DNA from: Membranipora membranacea | Taxonomy: Eukaryota > Bryozoa > Gymnolaemata > Cheilostomatida > Membraniporidae | Assembly: GCA_914767715.1 (NCBI GenBank) | Contig: OU612075.1 | Coordinates: 23,064,001 to 23,128,000 of the forward strand | Reading direction: 5' to 3' | Length of the DNA stretch: 64,000 nt | Part shown: piece by piece, positions 35,304-47,255 of the stretch | Layout: every line of letters begins with the position of its first letter | Position numbering within the stretch: the stretch's first letter is position 1 | Position numbers and translations under genes: made by a program | The notes under the pieces: model-generated | Databases searched by the model: none | Told to the model about the DNA's origin: nothing | What the model saw: the letters and a program-made list of their open reading frames with translations, nothing else

Positions 35304-38023
35304 CATAGATGTAGACGGTCTGTTTCCTCGCCTCTTTTTAAACTCATCAGCTATTAGAGATTGTCTGGCCCCTTTCTCTTCCTTTTCCTGTTTCTGTCTA
35401 ACCGACCAATCAGGTTGCTCTATCTCTGATGCATATGTCTCAGACTCTCTATCAATGGTACAAACAAAACAGATTAACATTTCCCAGCTAAACCTGATTC
35501 ATTCGACGAAAGTACCATACAAATAAATATCCAGCTCATTGGTTCTATATATCAGTTCATGTTGCTTATTAATTCATGATACAAACCGGCATACAGTTAC
35601 AGTCAACAGTCAAACCAACATTCTACATGCTTATCACAGGACGGGGTCAGGATACATTACATACCTCTTAGATCCTCTCCTGCCCCCACCAAACCAATCA
35701 TCATCATTGTCAGTCTAGTTTGTTTCAGAGAAGTATATGGCTGATCCTCCACCTGTAAGACAAGTAGAAACATATGGAGATAAGATAAACATCAGAACTT
35801 TATCTTTAGTAGACAAAATCGGAGGTACCGTCTGATGTTTGTACACCCACATGTGTGTATATATAATTTGGTTGAGTCTGAACACTTAGAGAGTACCTGC
35901 TATGTCTCTGTACCTGTGTTAATGTTTATCATGTTGTACTACTCCTGTCTCACAGACTCAACAAAATCCATATGTGGCCTGTCTGTACACCCGCTCCCCA
36001 CTGCTACACATACAACTTTAAATGCTTGGAGTGTTTTTGCTGTTATTTTCATTCTTCCGTTCAAGCATGTTGACAAAGTCCCACAATGCAATATTCAGAG
36101 TTATGAGATTAGGTCAAAAAGTAATTGCCATCTAACATTGCTAAAATCCTCCTGAAAATTTGAGATTTATTGTTGGAGTTTTTTTTTATTCACCTTTCTA
36201 TTGCCCAGCCCTTCAATAGCCAACAACAAAATTTATATAAAAATCAGTTGAATTTATACCTGAGATTCATGTGCAGCATGGAATAGATGGAGGCACATAT
36301 AGCGAGTTTTATGTCATAAAAAGGAACCAAAAAGATTTAATCAATCAAATCAGATATAATTGATAGTAAAATATATCTCAGAGTGCTAACTCACCTGAAA
36401 CAGCTGACTGAGAGTGTCAGAGAAGATTTAGTGAAATGAAGACTAGACTTTATATCCTTCACCACATTGTCTGTAGCTGTAGCGGTAGCGGTGAGGGCTA
36501 TACATGGTACGCCCCGTATTATATTCCTACAACACAAAACGTAGAGCTGACGTATTTATCATACTAATACTACATTTTCAGTTGAAAACTTGTAAGTTTA
36601 TACCCCTATTAAGTATTAACTTAACTAATTGAGGATGACATACAGAATCAGAATGGAGCGATCACACTTCACAGCTTGGTTTGATGTGTGTAAGAAGATT
36701 GACGCAAAATCTGAGTTGGGGTTTCTTCTAGATGATTACATTGATTGATTGATTTGTAATTTATCACTAACTGTAAAAGCTGTGAGAAAAAGGCATGATC
36801 CTTATAGCTGTTATTTTATAGTGATGTGTCTCTGTCCCTAAAATGATTAGTTACAAACACAATCATATTACACATTTCATTATAAGCTGAATAATTAGCT
36901 GGTCAAAATATGGATATTGATGTGATTTTGATGAGAAAATTGCCGCTCTGAATTCTGTATTACACAACAAATCATAATTTCACTGTAGCACAATTTTCTT
37001 ATTGTGTTCATTGAGAAGTAACCATATTATACAGACCAATCTTCAGGTCACGGTTTGTCTTTTATCATTAATACTCAGTCTTTACCTTATACAAACTTAC
37101 AACAAAATTGATGAAGTGAATTTTTATAAAAAATCACACTGCTGAAATGTTGAGCTCAATGCTGTCGTGCTGTTGATATGACACATTATGTCAAGTTGCA
37201 TGGTTTATATTATCCTGATACAAATACTTGAGTGCATGCGCCAAGATTGAGCAAAATCTAATTTCATAACTCAGACCCAACGTATAGCTTCATTACGCAC
37301 TAAATACATGACATATAATGAAACTCTTGTCTCATTTTTCCATGAAGCTGAGACACACTTGTCAACTATAAAAATGAGCAGAAAATATCAGACCAAGGTG
37401 CATAGTGTATAGTGGTTCAATGTTACCTGAGTTTTTTCCAGTTTGAGATAGTCGGGGCGGAAGTCATAGCCCCACTGAGACAGACAGTGAGTTTCGTCTA
37501 TCACCAGATATCTAACTAGTTTGGTTTTATACCATTGAGTGAGCAGAGATATGAATGTGTCTGTAGCTGTACCACACAGAAAATTTCATTCTTATATATT
37601 GATTCTGTTTTTTTTATAGTAATTGAAAAAGCTTTAATAAATTTTTGCAAGAAGAAAAGTTACAAAATTTCTCCAATTTGTCCAAGCCTACTCATCAGTA
37701 ACAACAATAACAACGATTTTCAAACCATGGAGTGCTACAGAGAGGGCGAACCAGATTTGATATGCTGACTGCCAAATAGCAGCCCGACTACAGCAAAATA
37801 GTATATGACACCAAAGATAAAAATGAGATACCTGTTAGCAGTTTGGTTCTCTCTGCTGATGTAAGTTTAGAGTTGAGTGTCGCTGCTCTTACTCTGATTT
37901 TTCTCAGATGGTCTAACTGATCATACATAAGAGCTATGAGACTACGCTATGCTACAGCAGGTAACTGATAACACAGAGATTTACCTGCGCCAGTCGGCAT
38001 ACAGACAAACACGTCATTATCAC
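35304..38023 (-). pseudogene. RECQL5: RECQL5-like DNA helicase, unprocessed pseudogene
   Basis: Minus-strand exons: 37832-38023, 37427-37560, 36395-36526, then weak 35665-35752 and 35304-35448. The first holds [20 protein letters not shown] (Walker A) and LDHLRKIRVRAATLNSKL. The second holds [20 protein letters not shown], motif II as DETH rather than DEAH, and the third VPCIALTATATATDNVV, motif III. The wording is that of RECQL5, a 3'-5' helicase of replication and transcription stress. Lesions: TAG at 37947-37949 and a deletion of about seven codons that removes motif Ia between the Walker A region and LIAL. The junction into the third exon is out of frame by one. Helicase domain 2 (motifs IV-VI) is not found between 36395 and 35752. 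The last two exons (DDDWFGGGRRG and ARQSLIADEFKKRRG) are tentative, and one has an in-frame TAG. Confidence 0.85.
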
Positions 38024-38108
38024 TTGTAAAAACGTTAACATCCAGTATTCAATGTATCTCTTTTTTATTTTCCTGCATAAAGGCATCAGGAAATGGGACG
38101 AATCCGCT

Positions 38109-38450
38109 ACATTTTACCAATGTACATTTTGCCAATGCTATGTTTTGCCAATCACAAATCGCCAATCACATTTTGCCAAAGACATTTCGCCAATCTCATT
38201 TTGCCAATCACATTTCGCAAAAGATGTTTTGCCAATCTTATTTTGCCAATCACATTTTGCCAAATACATTTTGCCAATCTCATTTTGCCAGTCACATTTT
38301 GCCAAAGACATTTTGCCAATTTCATTTTGCCAGTCACATTTTGCCAAAGACATTTTGCCAGTCTCATTTTGCCAATCATATTTTGCCAAAGATATTTTGC
38401 CAATCATAAATTGCCAATAACATTTGGTCATCACCCAATTGCCAATTAAG
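38109..38450. repeat. Left-arm array of TTTTGCCA words
   Basis: More than twenty 14-15-bp words of the form TTTTGCCAAnnnCA alternate between AATCACA and AAGACA spacers. The right arm (44148-44429) carries the inverted counterpart. Such arrays are plausible transposase-binding sites, but this is inferred. Confidence 0.9.
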
Positions 38451-39344
38451 GCGTACAAATATTCGTTCCAAAAAGGCTTCATGATGATGTTAAGGAATGC
38501 GTACCGGGTCAACTGTCGGGATGGGACAAATCCTATTGGTTTTGAGAACGCGCAAACAGCACTTATTGATTGTTCCCTCCTCATGGTTCTGGTTTTACTA
38601 TCCTCATCCCGTTTTGCTGTCACCATTACCGATATCAGCTCCTATATTTCATCCAAAAAATTCAGATTTCAGACTAGATCGTAAATCGTAAATCTGGTTT
38701 TGTATTTGCTATCATCAAATGTGTAACGTCAGATGGTAAGCCATATAGTTTAGTAATGGCATCATATCTATTCTGGAAATTACTCTTTATGTTTATTGTG
38801 CTGCTCGTTCATACATCAATTAGGAACCTATTGAAATCATTTCAATAATATGTTGAATGCACACATTTTTGTTTTAATACTTTATTGGAAGAATTTTCAT
38901 TCTCAAAAAATGTTTTACAATATTAGCCTTGAAAAGAAAAAAAATTAAATAGTAGATTGACAGAAAAGATATTATCATGTTATCTGTGAAAAATAATGTT
39001 GGGAAGAATGAATTTTGAATAAACTGACGGCCGTGGTAGCAACCAAGGTTGAAGGTAAGCTGTTTTACAGGACACTATAATATTGTTTTAAAAGATTATT
39101 TGTTGACATAACATTGACATAACGTGTGAAGTCAATGGTTGCAGGCCAGAGGGCTAGCCTACAGAGGAAAGGAAAATCTATCATTTTTTTTCTGCAATAA
39201 TTTATTGTATTTAAAATAAATGCACTAAAATAGTGAAATAAAATAAAGCAGCTGCATGGTAGGATAAGTCCAGGAATAGTGAGGCGACCATGTCAGGACA
39301 ATGAAGCCTACTTTCCACAAGGCTAGCCCGGACACGCAGCCTAC

Positions 39345-39365
39345 TTGGCAAGATTCGAACCACAC
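39345..39365 (-). other. Pol III B-box-like site inside the foldback element
   Basis: The minus strand reads GTGGTTCGAATCTTGCC, close to the GGTTCGANNCC B-box consensus. This suggests a tRNA-derived SINE fragment within the element; no full tRNA fold was found. Confidence 0.4.
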
Positions 39366-39949
39366 CCCGCAGTGAGGACACCAAACTCTCACGCAAGGCA
39401 AAAGGAGCCGCCCCCTCCTCCCCCAGTTGGTATGAATTCAACAGGTGTGCACCAAGTGGCTGTTATGGCCGGGGTTTTGATTTCTAACTCGCCATTATTA
39501 TTAAAAAGTAACAATTTACTGTATTTAACAATAGTTTCAATGGGCACAATTTGATACACAGAAAAGAAAGAGGTCACATAGCTATGTGGGCGGATTTTTG
39601 AAGTGAATAGGTGTGATTTAGATGACAATATGCGACATGACCATAAAACTCAATACCATAAATTTAATGTGGATAAAACAATGTGTTATACAATTTGATC
39701 GTCGTATGAATATCATGATATGGTTGAACACAACGCATTAAAAATAGGATGTACTTCAATTTCCGACAAACTTTTAAAATATTTGTTTTCAAAACTATGC
39801 TCTCATCAAGGTGAATGCCGAGAAATGAAGTGCTATTTTTTTGTCTTTAAAACCTGATTTCCAAGTTTTATATGGTACTGTTCAGGATCTAAAATTTGTT
39901 TGTTTTAGTATAGTTTAAAATCAATTCATTACTCAAGCACCATCGTTCA

Positions 39950-40300
39950 ATTTTATGACCTTTTTTTAATTTCGTGATCATTGGAAGATATATTTGTGTC
40001 GTCGGCAAAGAGAATATATTTAAACATTGGCGCGGATATAACCAAATCATTAATTAATATTAAATATAAAATTGGACCTAATACGGATCCCTGATCCGGA
40101 TTCCTATATCGACCTTTTTATTGTGCTGAAATGATCGTTGATTTTGACAAATTGCTTTCCGTTTTCTAAATAAGATTTCAGCAAATTACATACATCCTTT
40201 TTAAAATTATAAAAAGGCAATCTTTTAATTATAATATCATGGTTGATGGTGTCTAAAAAATATTCCTTGTGTAGCTTTACTGTTATTAAAAATGTCACAC
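39950..40300 (-). pseudogene. Non-LTR retrotransposon reverse-transcriptase fragment (copy 1)
   Basis: The minus strand reads FLDTINHDIIIKRLPFYNFK (the usual DF-KAFDTINH region) and SYLENGKQFVKI. After a frame change it reads SVLGPILYLILINDL and then FADDTNI, the F/YADD catalytic box. The order and wording match jockey/CR1-like non-LTR polymerases. It is a short, frame-broken fragment without ends. Confidence 0.8.
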
Positions 40301-40589
40301 AGGTACTCCATTACAATTATTATCTTTAATCTGACGATTGATTTTCACAATGAGTGTTAAAGTCTCATCATATAAAAAGTGACAACTAAAAAAGATCTTG
40401 TTTTAAAAATTTGGTAAAAGAATCTTAAAAAGAATTTAAAACATCTATTCTTTGTAAGATATGATGTCCTGGTTAGCATGTGACAGTAACAAAGTGTTTT
40501 TGCGTAATTCGGTTCTGTAGTTGGTGGCCGCCCTGGTCTTTAGCCGTGCAGATCGTTGAGATTCTGATTGTGGTTTGGGTTGCAGCTAA

Positions 40590-41440
40590 TGCAGGCAATG
40601 ATCAGGCATTTTGATTTTGTCCATGTACTTCCTGCATTGCTGGTCAATATGGTCATACAGTGGTGTGAGTTCTAAGGCAAAATACTCTGTCATGGTAATC
40701 ACCTGATGCTGGACTGAAATGATGAGTGCCAATTTCTCAAGCGATAAGAGCTGCTCTTTCGATGTTGAACTGAGCATAGGGTATCACGCAGGGCAGCCAT
40801 ATGTCATTTTAGGTCTAATGCAGCCTGTGTAGAATCGCACTAGGAGATCTCTTGGTAACCCTGAGCGCTTGAGATTGGTGCGCACATAGGTTAGCAATCT
40901 GACTTTTTCTCCAACCATATTGATATCTTGACTATAAATGTCAGGTTGTAGTCGATGGTTAATCCGAGGAGCTTGGTTTGGTATTGTGCTCGTATTTGTT
41001 CGCCGTTGAGTGTGACTGGGGAGCAGTTGATGTATCTGATCTGGCATGCTTGTTGGTGAAATGAACGGTGGCAGATTTCTTCGCATTTGCAACCATGTTG
41101 TGATCAGAGCGCCGTTGAGCTATGTCATCGATTGCAGATTGTAGGCTGTGGGGATTCTCTAGAAGTTTAGTTGGATGCCCGTTCAAGGTGAGGTCATCTG
41201 CATATTTGATCATATCATAGGGTAGTTTGAGGGTGTCCACCTGCAAAACCCAAAACATTGGTCCTAGCAAAGTTCCCTGGGGCGTGCCATTTCCAACATA
41301 CATAAGTCTAGATATAGCAGATGTTGTATTCCGCTTTTCATGAAATCCGAACTGGCTGTCGATTAAAATATCAAAATTTACCAAATAAAAACATAGTTGG
41401 ATAGCTAATACTTTTTCTACATCATGTTCCATCCATCCTT
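40590..41440 (-). pseudogene. Non-LTR retrotransposon reverse-transcriptase fragment (copy 2)
   Basis: The minus strand reads SQFGFHEKRNTTSAI, then directly GTPQGTLLGPMFWVL and YDMIKYADDLTL, so about 80 residues between fingers and palm have been lost. Further on it reads LKRSGLPRDLLVRFYTGCIR, TYGCPAW and EQLLSLEKLA, the typical C-terminal region of such polymerases, in another frame. It is clearly a different copy from 39950-40300 because regions overlap in content and the order is reversed. Confidence 0.8.
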
Positions 41441-43186
41441 GACTGTTGCCCTTCAGTCCATGTAATTCTTGCTGAGCTGAATGGGCAGAGGACTGGTCTA
41501 AATTTCGTTCATAGCCAGTTTATAAAGATAAAACAGGAGTGTCCCGAATAAATGAATCATCTTCTAATATGCTTATGCTTATGCTTCTATGTACACAGAT
41601 TTTAATTTTCTTTTGCCCTTATTCTACACGACCTACGATTGAAACAGTAAATTGATGACAGCAAACTATTGAATCTATCACAGTTTTAAAACTCGAAATC
41701 TATTTGAACCCTGTTGGTTTTTAAACATTAATCAGAATTATACTGTGGTCTGCAAATGGGTTAGACACTTAGGGTTCTGTTTAAGCCTTCCAGAACGGTA
41801 AACACTATCATCAGAGTCCCAGCAACTGACCGTGTAAGGTTCGATAGCCCTGATTTGTGTGAAACTGGTTGGCAAGTGGTACATGCTTGTGGAACGGGAG
41901 TGAATGACCCCGAATAGTAAGTAGCGGCTTCACTAGTTTACTAGTGTAATAGCGCGCTTGCTACTTACTGCAAGGCCAGAAGTCATCAATTTGACTTCCA
42001 CTGGGGGATGCTTTATAGATTGCCTGTTCAAACCACCATTTTGGTCGTTCTAGTCCCCAGCATCCTTTGAGATGTATGTCATTAATTGAAATAGCAAACT
42101 TGTATCACCAATGCGGTTAAGTTATCACATCTGTTATGTTCGTGACAAGAACATAAAGATGCGCTTTTATCTATCACCTATATACAATGTACGGAAACAT
42201 ACCAAAATCATGTTGTAATCCAATCGATGACGTCATAACAACTGCTAGTTTTTTAGCCGTCTGTCACGCCCTATCACTGTCGGAGGTTTTTAATTGATTT
42301 TTTAAAAACCTTTTTGTCTTAAAATGTACACAACAGAGTCTACACCCCTACTTAATTTAGGACGCTACCGCAAAGGTAGAATCGAGCTACAGCGGGTGAT
42401 GCAGGGAAATTCCCACCCTCCCCCACCGAACTTAGCTTATCAAAACCGGCTGTCGTTACCGGTACCAAACCTAATAAATAAATACAAATAGTACGAAATG
42501 CGCAGCACATGTGGTTTGGCATGGCTATATTGAATTACCTTAGCATAATCACAAATTATAAATTTAAACAAAAACCCTGATTGTGACAAGCATTGTTTCA
42601 GTTATTGTTCATAAGACCTATGCTGGTTTTATAACACAATTATTTTGGGGAGTTGCTCTCCTGTTGACTCTTTATACCAACTAATGTAGTCGGCGTTCAA
42701 TCCAGCACTTTCTATGTTCGTTTCAGGATTTTTTACTTTCATACTAGACAACGTTCATTCCAGTAAGTTCAATCCCGTCGAAGTTTGTTCCAGCCGATGT
42801 TCATTCAAAGATTTTGTGTGCATCTTCTGTTTGTAAACAGGCGCCCCCATAAATCTGACAACAGTCCCTTAGGTGAACCAAGGAGTCTTTAACTCCTTGG
42901 GTGAACACAACTATGTGTTATTACAAGGAATTGTACAAGAGCGAAGTTTTGAAAAATCATAAGAAAACTGTTCAAGTCATTTCATAACCTCTGCCAGAAT
43001 TTTTAATACCAACGGTCATAGACTTTAGGATTCTAGAATAAAAAAGGAGCAACAAACTTTTATGACCAGACTCTAACACTACTTTAAATTAACATTTTTA
43101 ATGCCTGAAAAAGAGCAGAAGGAAAAGGAACAAAAAATAGAAAGATGCTACCAGCGTTCATTTGAAAAAAAGCAATAGTGGGAAAA
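41441..43186. other. Interior of the foldback element, non-coding
   Basis: No gene recognised. It holds an imperfect stem-loop with AGTAAGTAGC/GCTACTTACT arms at about 41918-41970 and an array of GTTCATTCCA-like words at 42693-42795. Confidence 0.5.
42693..42795. repeat. Array of GTTCAWTCCAG words
   Basis: GTTCAATCCAG, GTTCGTTTCAG, GTTCATTCCAG, GTTCAATCC, GTTTGTTCCAG and GTTCATTC occur at short intervals. The arrangement resembles the word arrays in the foldback arms but with a different word, so it may be the relic of another such element. Confidence 0.6.
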
Positions 43187-43372
43187 CAGCAAGTGGGAAA
43201 ACATCCGGGTGGAAAAATGGATTGGTGGGAAAACGTCAAGGCGGAAAAATGGATTGGTGAGAAAACGTCCAGGTGGGAAAACAGCTTGGTGAGAAAACAT
43301 CATGGTGGGAATAATAGTTATAGTTGCCCCCCCCCCCCGGGGTGGGGGCGGGGCAACTATAACTATTATTCC
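43187..43372. repeat. GTGGGAAAAC word array ending in a perfect hairpin
   Basis: About eight 15-20-bp words of the type GTGGGAAAACRTC lie at 43187-43310. They run directly into a perfect hairpin (43308-43372) with arms GGAATAATAGTTATAGTTGC and a C-rich/G-rich apex. It looks like one arm plus tip of a third, small foldback nested in the larger one. Confidence 0.8.
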
Positions 43373-44945
43373 ATAAACAAGATGGACAAAAAAATTAGTA
43401 GTTATTATTATCATAAAATGATTGGTAAATTAATATTGGTGATTATATCAGTACCACAATACATAGATAGCCAGCACCTTCATGTTGCTGTTGTTTTCCA
43501 GATGCAACATTCGGCCACCATTTTGCCTTAACCTATGCCTGCAAATGTTTTAAGCTCGAACTCTTTGGATGGACAAGCCCAGCAAGAATTGCATGAACTA
43601 ACCGGCGACAGTCAAGGATGGATGTGAATAGGAAAGATATTTCCTTTCATCCATTATAGACCTCTGATGTTCAACCATTGACATTATATTATAGTATATC
43701 AGTGTGTGCTTATAACATATTATTATAATTATATCTGTAGGTGCCTAATTAATGTATGACTGAACAGCAGAATAAACGTTCATAGTCTCCCCCTCCCCCT
43801 GAATAGATATGGTGTCTAATACCAAACTATATTGCTTACTATCTGTCATTAAACTTTAGATCACAGCAAATACAAATCCAGATTTGCGGTCGACATATAG
43901 TCTGAAATCTGAATTTTTTGGAAAAAATACAGGTGCTGATATCGGTAATTGTAACGGTCACAGCAAAAATGGATGAGGATAGTAAAACCAGAACCATGAA
44001 GAGGGAACGATCAATATGTGCTGATTGCGCGCGCTCAAAAACAGTTGGTGTCGTCCCATACCGACAGTTGACCCGGTACGCATTCCTTACCATCATCATG
44101 AAGCATTTATGGAATGAATATTTCTACGCCTTAATTGGCAATTGGGGATGACGAAATGTTATTGGCAATTTATGATCGACAAAATGAGATTGTCAAAATA
44201 TCTTTGGCAAAATGAGATTGGCAAAACATCTTTGGTGAAATGTGATTGGCAAAATATGACTGGCGAAATGTCTTTGGCAAAATGTGATTGGCAAAATAAA
44301 ATTGGCAAAACATCTTTGGCAAAATGTGATTGGCAAAATAAGACTGGCGAAATGTCTTTGGCAAAATATGATTGGCGAAATGTGATTGGCAAAACATAGC
44401 ATTGGCAAAATGTACATTGGCGAAATGTCTGCCACCCAATGGGACGGGCATGGAAGTATGAAGTGATGGATATGGTGCATTCGGGCAGCAGAATCAACAG
44501 TGATTGCCTCAACATTGACTGAAAATTTACCGTTGGAATATGGAGTTACCTTTAGCTATTTTCCCACTAAGTCTCATTGTTAAGACGAACTAAGCTGTCG
44601 ACACCATAATTTTATGAATCTCATATGAACTTCGAGGGCCCCCATGCTGCTGGGGCCGGCTATGAGAAATTTGTACTAGAGAAGTCCTAGGAACAACAAT
44701 GGTATGGTTTGGTATGGTATGCTGTATGTTGCAGCTTAATCCACAGAAATAATCATCATCGTGTGTAGCGACTAGCTACTGGATGATTTGAAAATATGCT
44801 CTCATGTACAAACGGTAATGGATTAATCAAAATTAGTCAGTAAATTAGTAATTTAAGTAAATACTGGTAAATACACCACACAGGATGAATTGTGACATTT
44901 ATAAATTGATATGTCATTACATGTCGTGATGTCATGATAGCTTAC

Positions 44946-45018
44946 CAGATTCTGTCTTCTGGTAAACAGCAGATAACTTCTCATCGACATCCAATTTTGT
45001 AATCACATCATCCATCAG
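44946..45018 (-). pseudogene. Possible N-terminal exon of the RECQL5-like gene
   Basis: The minus-strand open segment LMDDVITKLDVDEKLSAVYQ and onward runs between a TGTTTAG acceptor and an ACAGAATCTG|GTAAGC donor. It lies upstream of the helicase exons, on the far side of the foldback element. Position, strand and splice sites fit an upstream exon, but the sequence does not clearly match RECQL5, so it may belong to another gene. Confidence 0.3.
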
Positions 45019-47255
45019 CTAAACATTAATAACAAAATGCAATGTTTTTCAAACAAATGTTTCCACTTTTGCTTAAAAAGATCGCCTACTTTTCAGTAGA
45101 AAACAGAAATTTCATAGTTGGGGTCATGCTTTGTCGGATTTCAGGTGGAACTATGTCAACATCTACTAGTCTAAAGGAACCATGTAAAATATGGACTCTT
45201 TAAATCCTGCCTCTGTTGTTTTATTTAGAATCTCTGACAGCATGATCAAAGGTCAACTCAGAGTTTGGCTCAATATCCGAAAATTCCCTATCTTCTATCA
45301 GTGTCTCAACTGAAATAATTATGCAAAGACAAACATAAATAAACTTGGCTGTCTTTACCAACTTCGCTCATTGAGCCATTTCTACAAGGGAATGGAACAT
45401 GCTTTAAAGAGGAAGTGTAATTCAGATCCAGCATTAATTGTAGACACTTGTTAGTTTGAAGTTTGAAGTTTGTTTATTGCCTAAATTCTAATATCCATCT
45501 TGTGATAGGTTGATAGCATCGAATGTACAGCACATACATGGAAAAATAAAAATAAAAGGAGTCTGAGCTGCATTAGTTAAAAAATCGCATATAAAATTAA
45601 AAAAAGTCCATCTACAGGGAGTTACTTATGTGGGGAGTAATAATATGGACAAGATTTTTTATCTGACTTACTTTTACCAATTTGCTATGCTCAAATTAAA
45701 ATCCTAATATCTTTTGACATCACGGTAGTTACATGGAGCATAGCATGTTTCGTCAAGACAGGCTACATCGAGCCATATTTAATAGCGTAAATCATGATGA
45801 TTAAAGATCTATTGATTTATAATTCACTAGAAAATCAATATTTGCAGCCATTTAACTATAAACTGAACTCAAAATTATTGTATTCCTACACTTTTTCATA
45901 TCTAATTTTCTTTCAAAAAATTAAAAATTAGCTTTCAAAAATCCATCTGCACTCTGCAGAGTCAAATATAGTTCAGGTATGTGTAGCTATAATGATTTTA
46001 ATAACTAGTTACTGAGAAAAATTGCTAAATGTAAATCAGTCATTATTGATTGATAGGGCATTGCTTATGAGTGTCCCACGTATGACATGAAATCCTTCCT
46101 TATCAATGTAAACAAATCTTTCTGATGTATTTGGCGCCAAAATGGAGCACATGTAAAGAATCGGAATCGGTTGATCTACCTAGATAGGGATGGGAGAAAG
46201 GAATCAGAACTGAACTACCTCTTTAAAGTGGCAGACAACCACAAAAGTTATATTTTGATATTTGATGCGTAATGATGTACTCCTTCTAAATTTGGATGTT
46301 ATAGATAAATGTTAAATTTGGAAATTTTATTTATTTCAAAATACAAACTCTCTTCCACCATTTTGTTTCAGTAACACAAAGACCCGTACTCTCAAAATAA
46401 ATATATTATCGGAAAAAGATTATGTATAAAAGAATTTTTTTCTAGAATCGAAGCAATTGTCTTTTGCTGTGTCAATCTGAATATATAGACAATCATCTCA
46501 GTTACAAAATCATCTACAAAAACAATATTATTGCTATCAATAACAAAAATTAAGTATTATCTATGAGATTATAATAGCTTCTCATCTTAATTCAGGTTAT
46601 TGCAGCCATGGAGCTACTGACTGCCCTGTGGTGCAGAACCCTAGCTTATACCTTGGATTTCTATGATTAAGTATGTTGCCCACTGGTGAAGGTTAATTGC
46701 ATCTTGATACGTATTTAGTGGTGCCAGTGTTGTCTTAACCTTTAAGGCCTGTTAGCACAGGGTCTACTGAGAATATAATTACGCTGTACCTGTCCCGCTG
46801 TACAAACTGCAGTGGGCCTGTGTATTGGGATGGGCCACTATTAAATTTGAACTAGTGATCTGTTAAAAAAGTATATGATTAAAAATATGGTTGATGTGCG
46901 AGGAATAACGAGAGAATGAGCACATCAAAAATGAGCGAACAATAATGCAGTGTATAAAAATATGTGCTGTGTTCAAATAGTATTTGTAATTGATATCAAA
47001 ATGTGAAAGATGTAGATCCTACATGTTTTAATTGAACTCACAAAATTGATGCCGGGATAAGATGAGATAAGATGACCAAAATATGATGCCATGAATTAGT
47101 ATTAAACTATGTGCCTACAACAAAATCAGGTTAGATAAGCTACTGTGGTAATAACCCGCAAAACTTCAGTTTTGTGTTTATGATAAACGCATGTGTATAG
47201 AAAGATCTATAATCAGTGCCTCATATCACTTTTTCAAAAATGGTTTTTTGAAAAC
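45019..47255. other. Gene-poor AT-rich stretch
   Basis: No coding family recognised. Near 47160-47200 there is a copy of the ACTTCAGTTTTGTGTTTATG palindromic repeat. Confidence 0.45.

Larger units (their letters stand above)
38101..44437. mobile_element. 6.3-kb foldback-type transposon with word-array arms
   Basis: Flanked by perfect 9-bp direct repeats AATGGGACG (38092-38100 and 44438-44446). Long inverted arms are about 38101-38712 and 43864-44437. Their outer halves are arrays of TTTTGCCAATCACA-like 14-15-bp words (about 20 per arm). Their inner halves are unique sequence ending near ATTTGCTGT. Drosophila FB foldback elements have the same plan: long arms, short internal tandem repeats and 9-bp target duplications. 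Between the arms are non-LTR reverse-transcriptase fragments (39.95-41.44 kb) and other repeats. No transposase was recognised. Frames over the arms (38052-38626, 44142-44515) are repeat artefacts. Confidence 0.85.

Noticed and set aside
38052-38626. Cys/His/Phe-rich repetitive proteins resembling zinc-binding arrays
   Set aside because: They are readings of the TTTTGCCA word array in the foldback arm, in several frames and both strands.
44142-44515. Lys/Trp/Asp repeat protein
   Set aside because: It is the inverted copy of the same word array.
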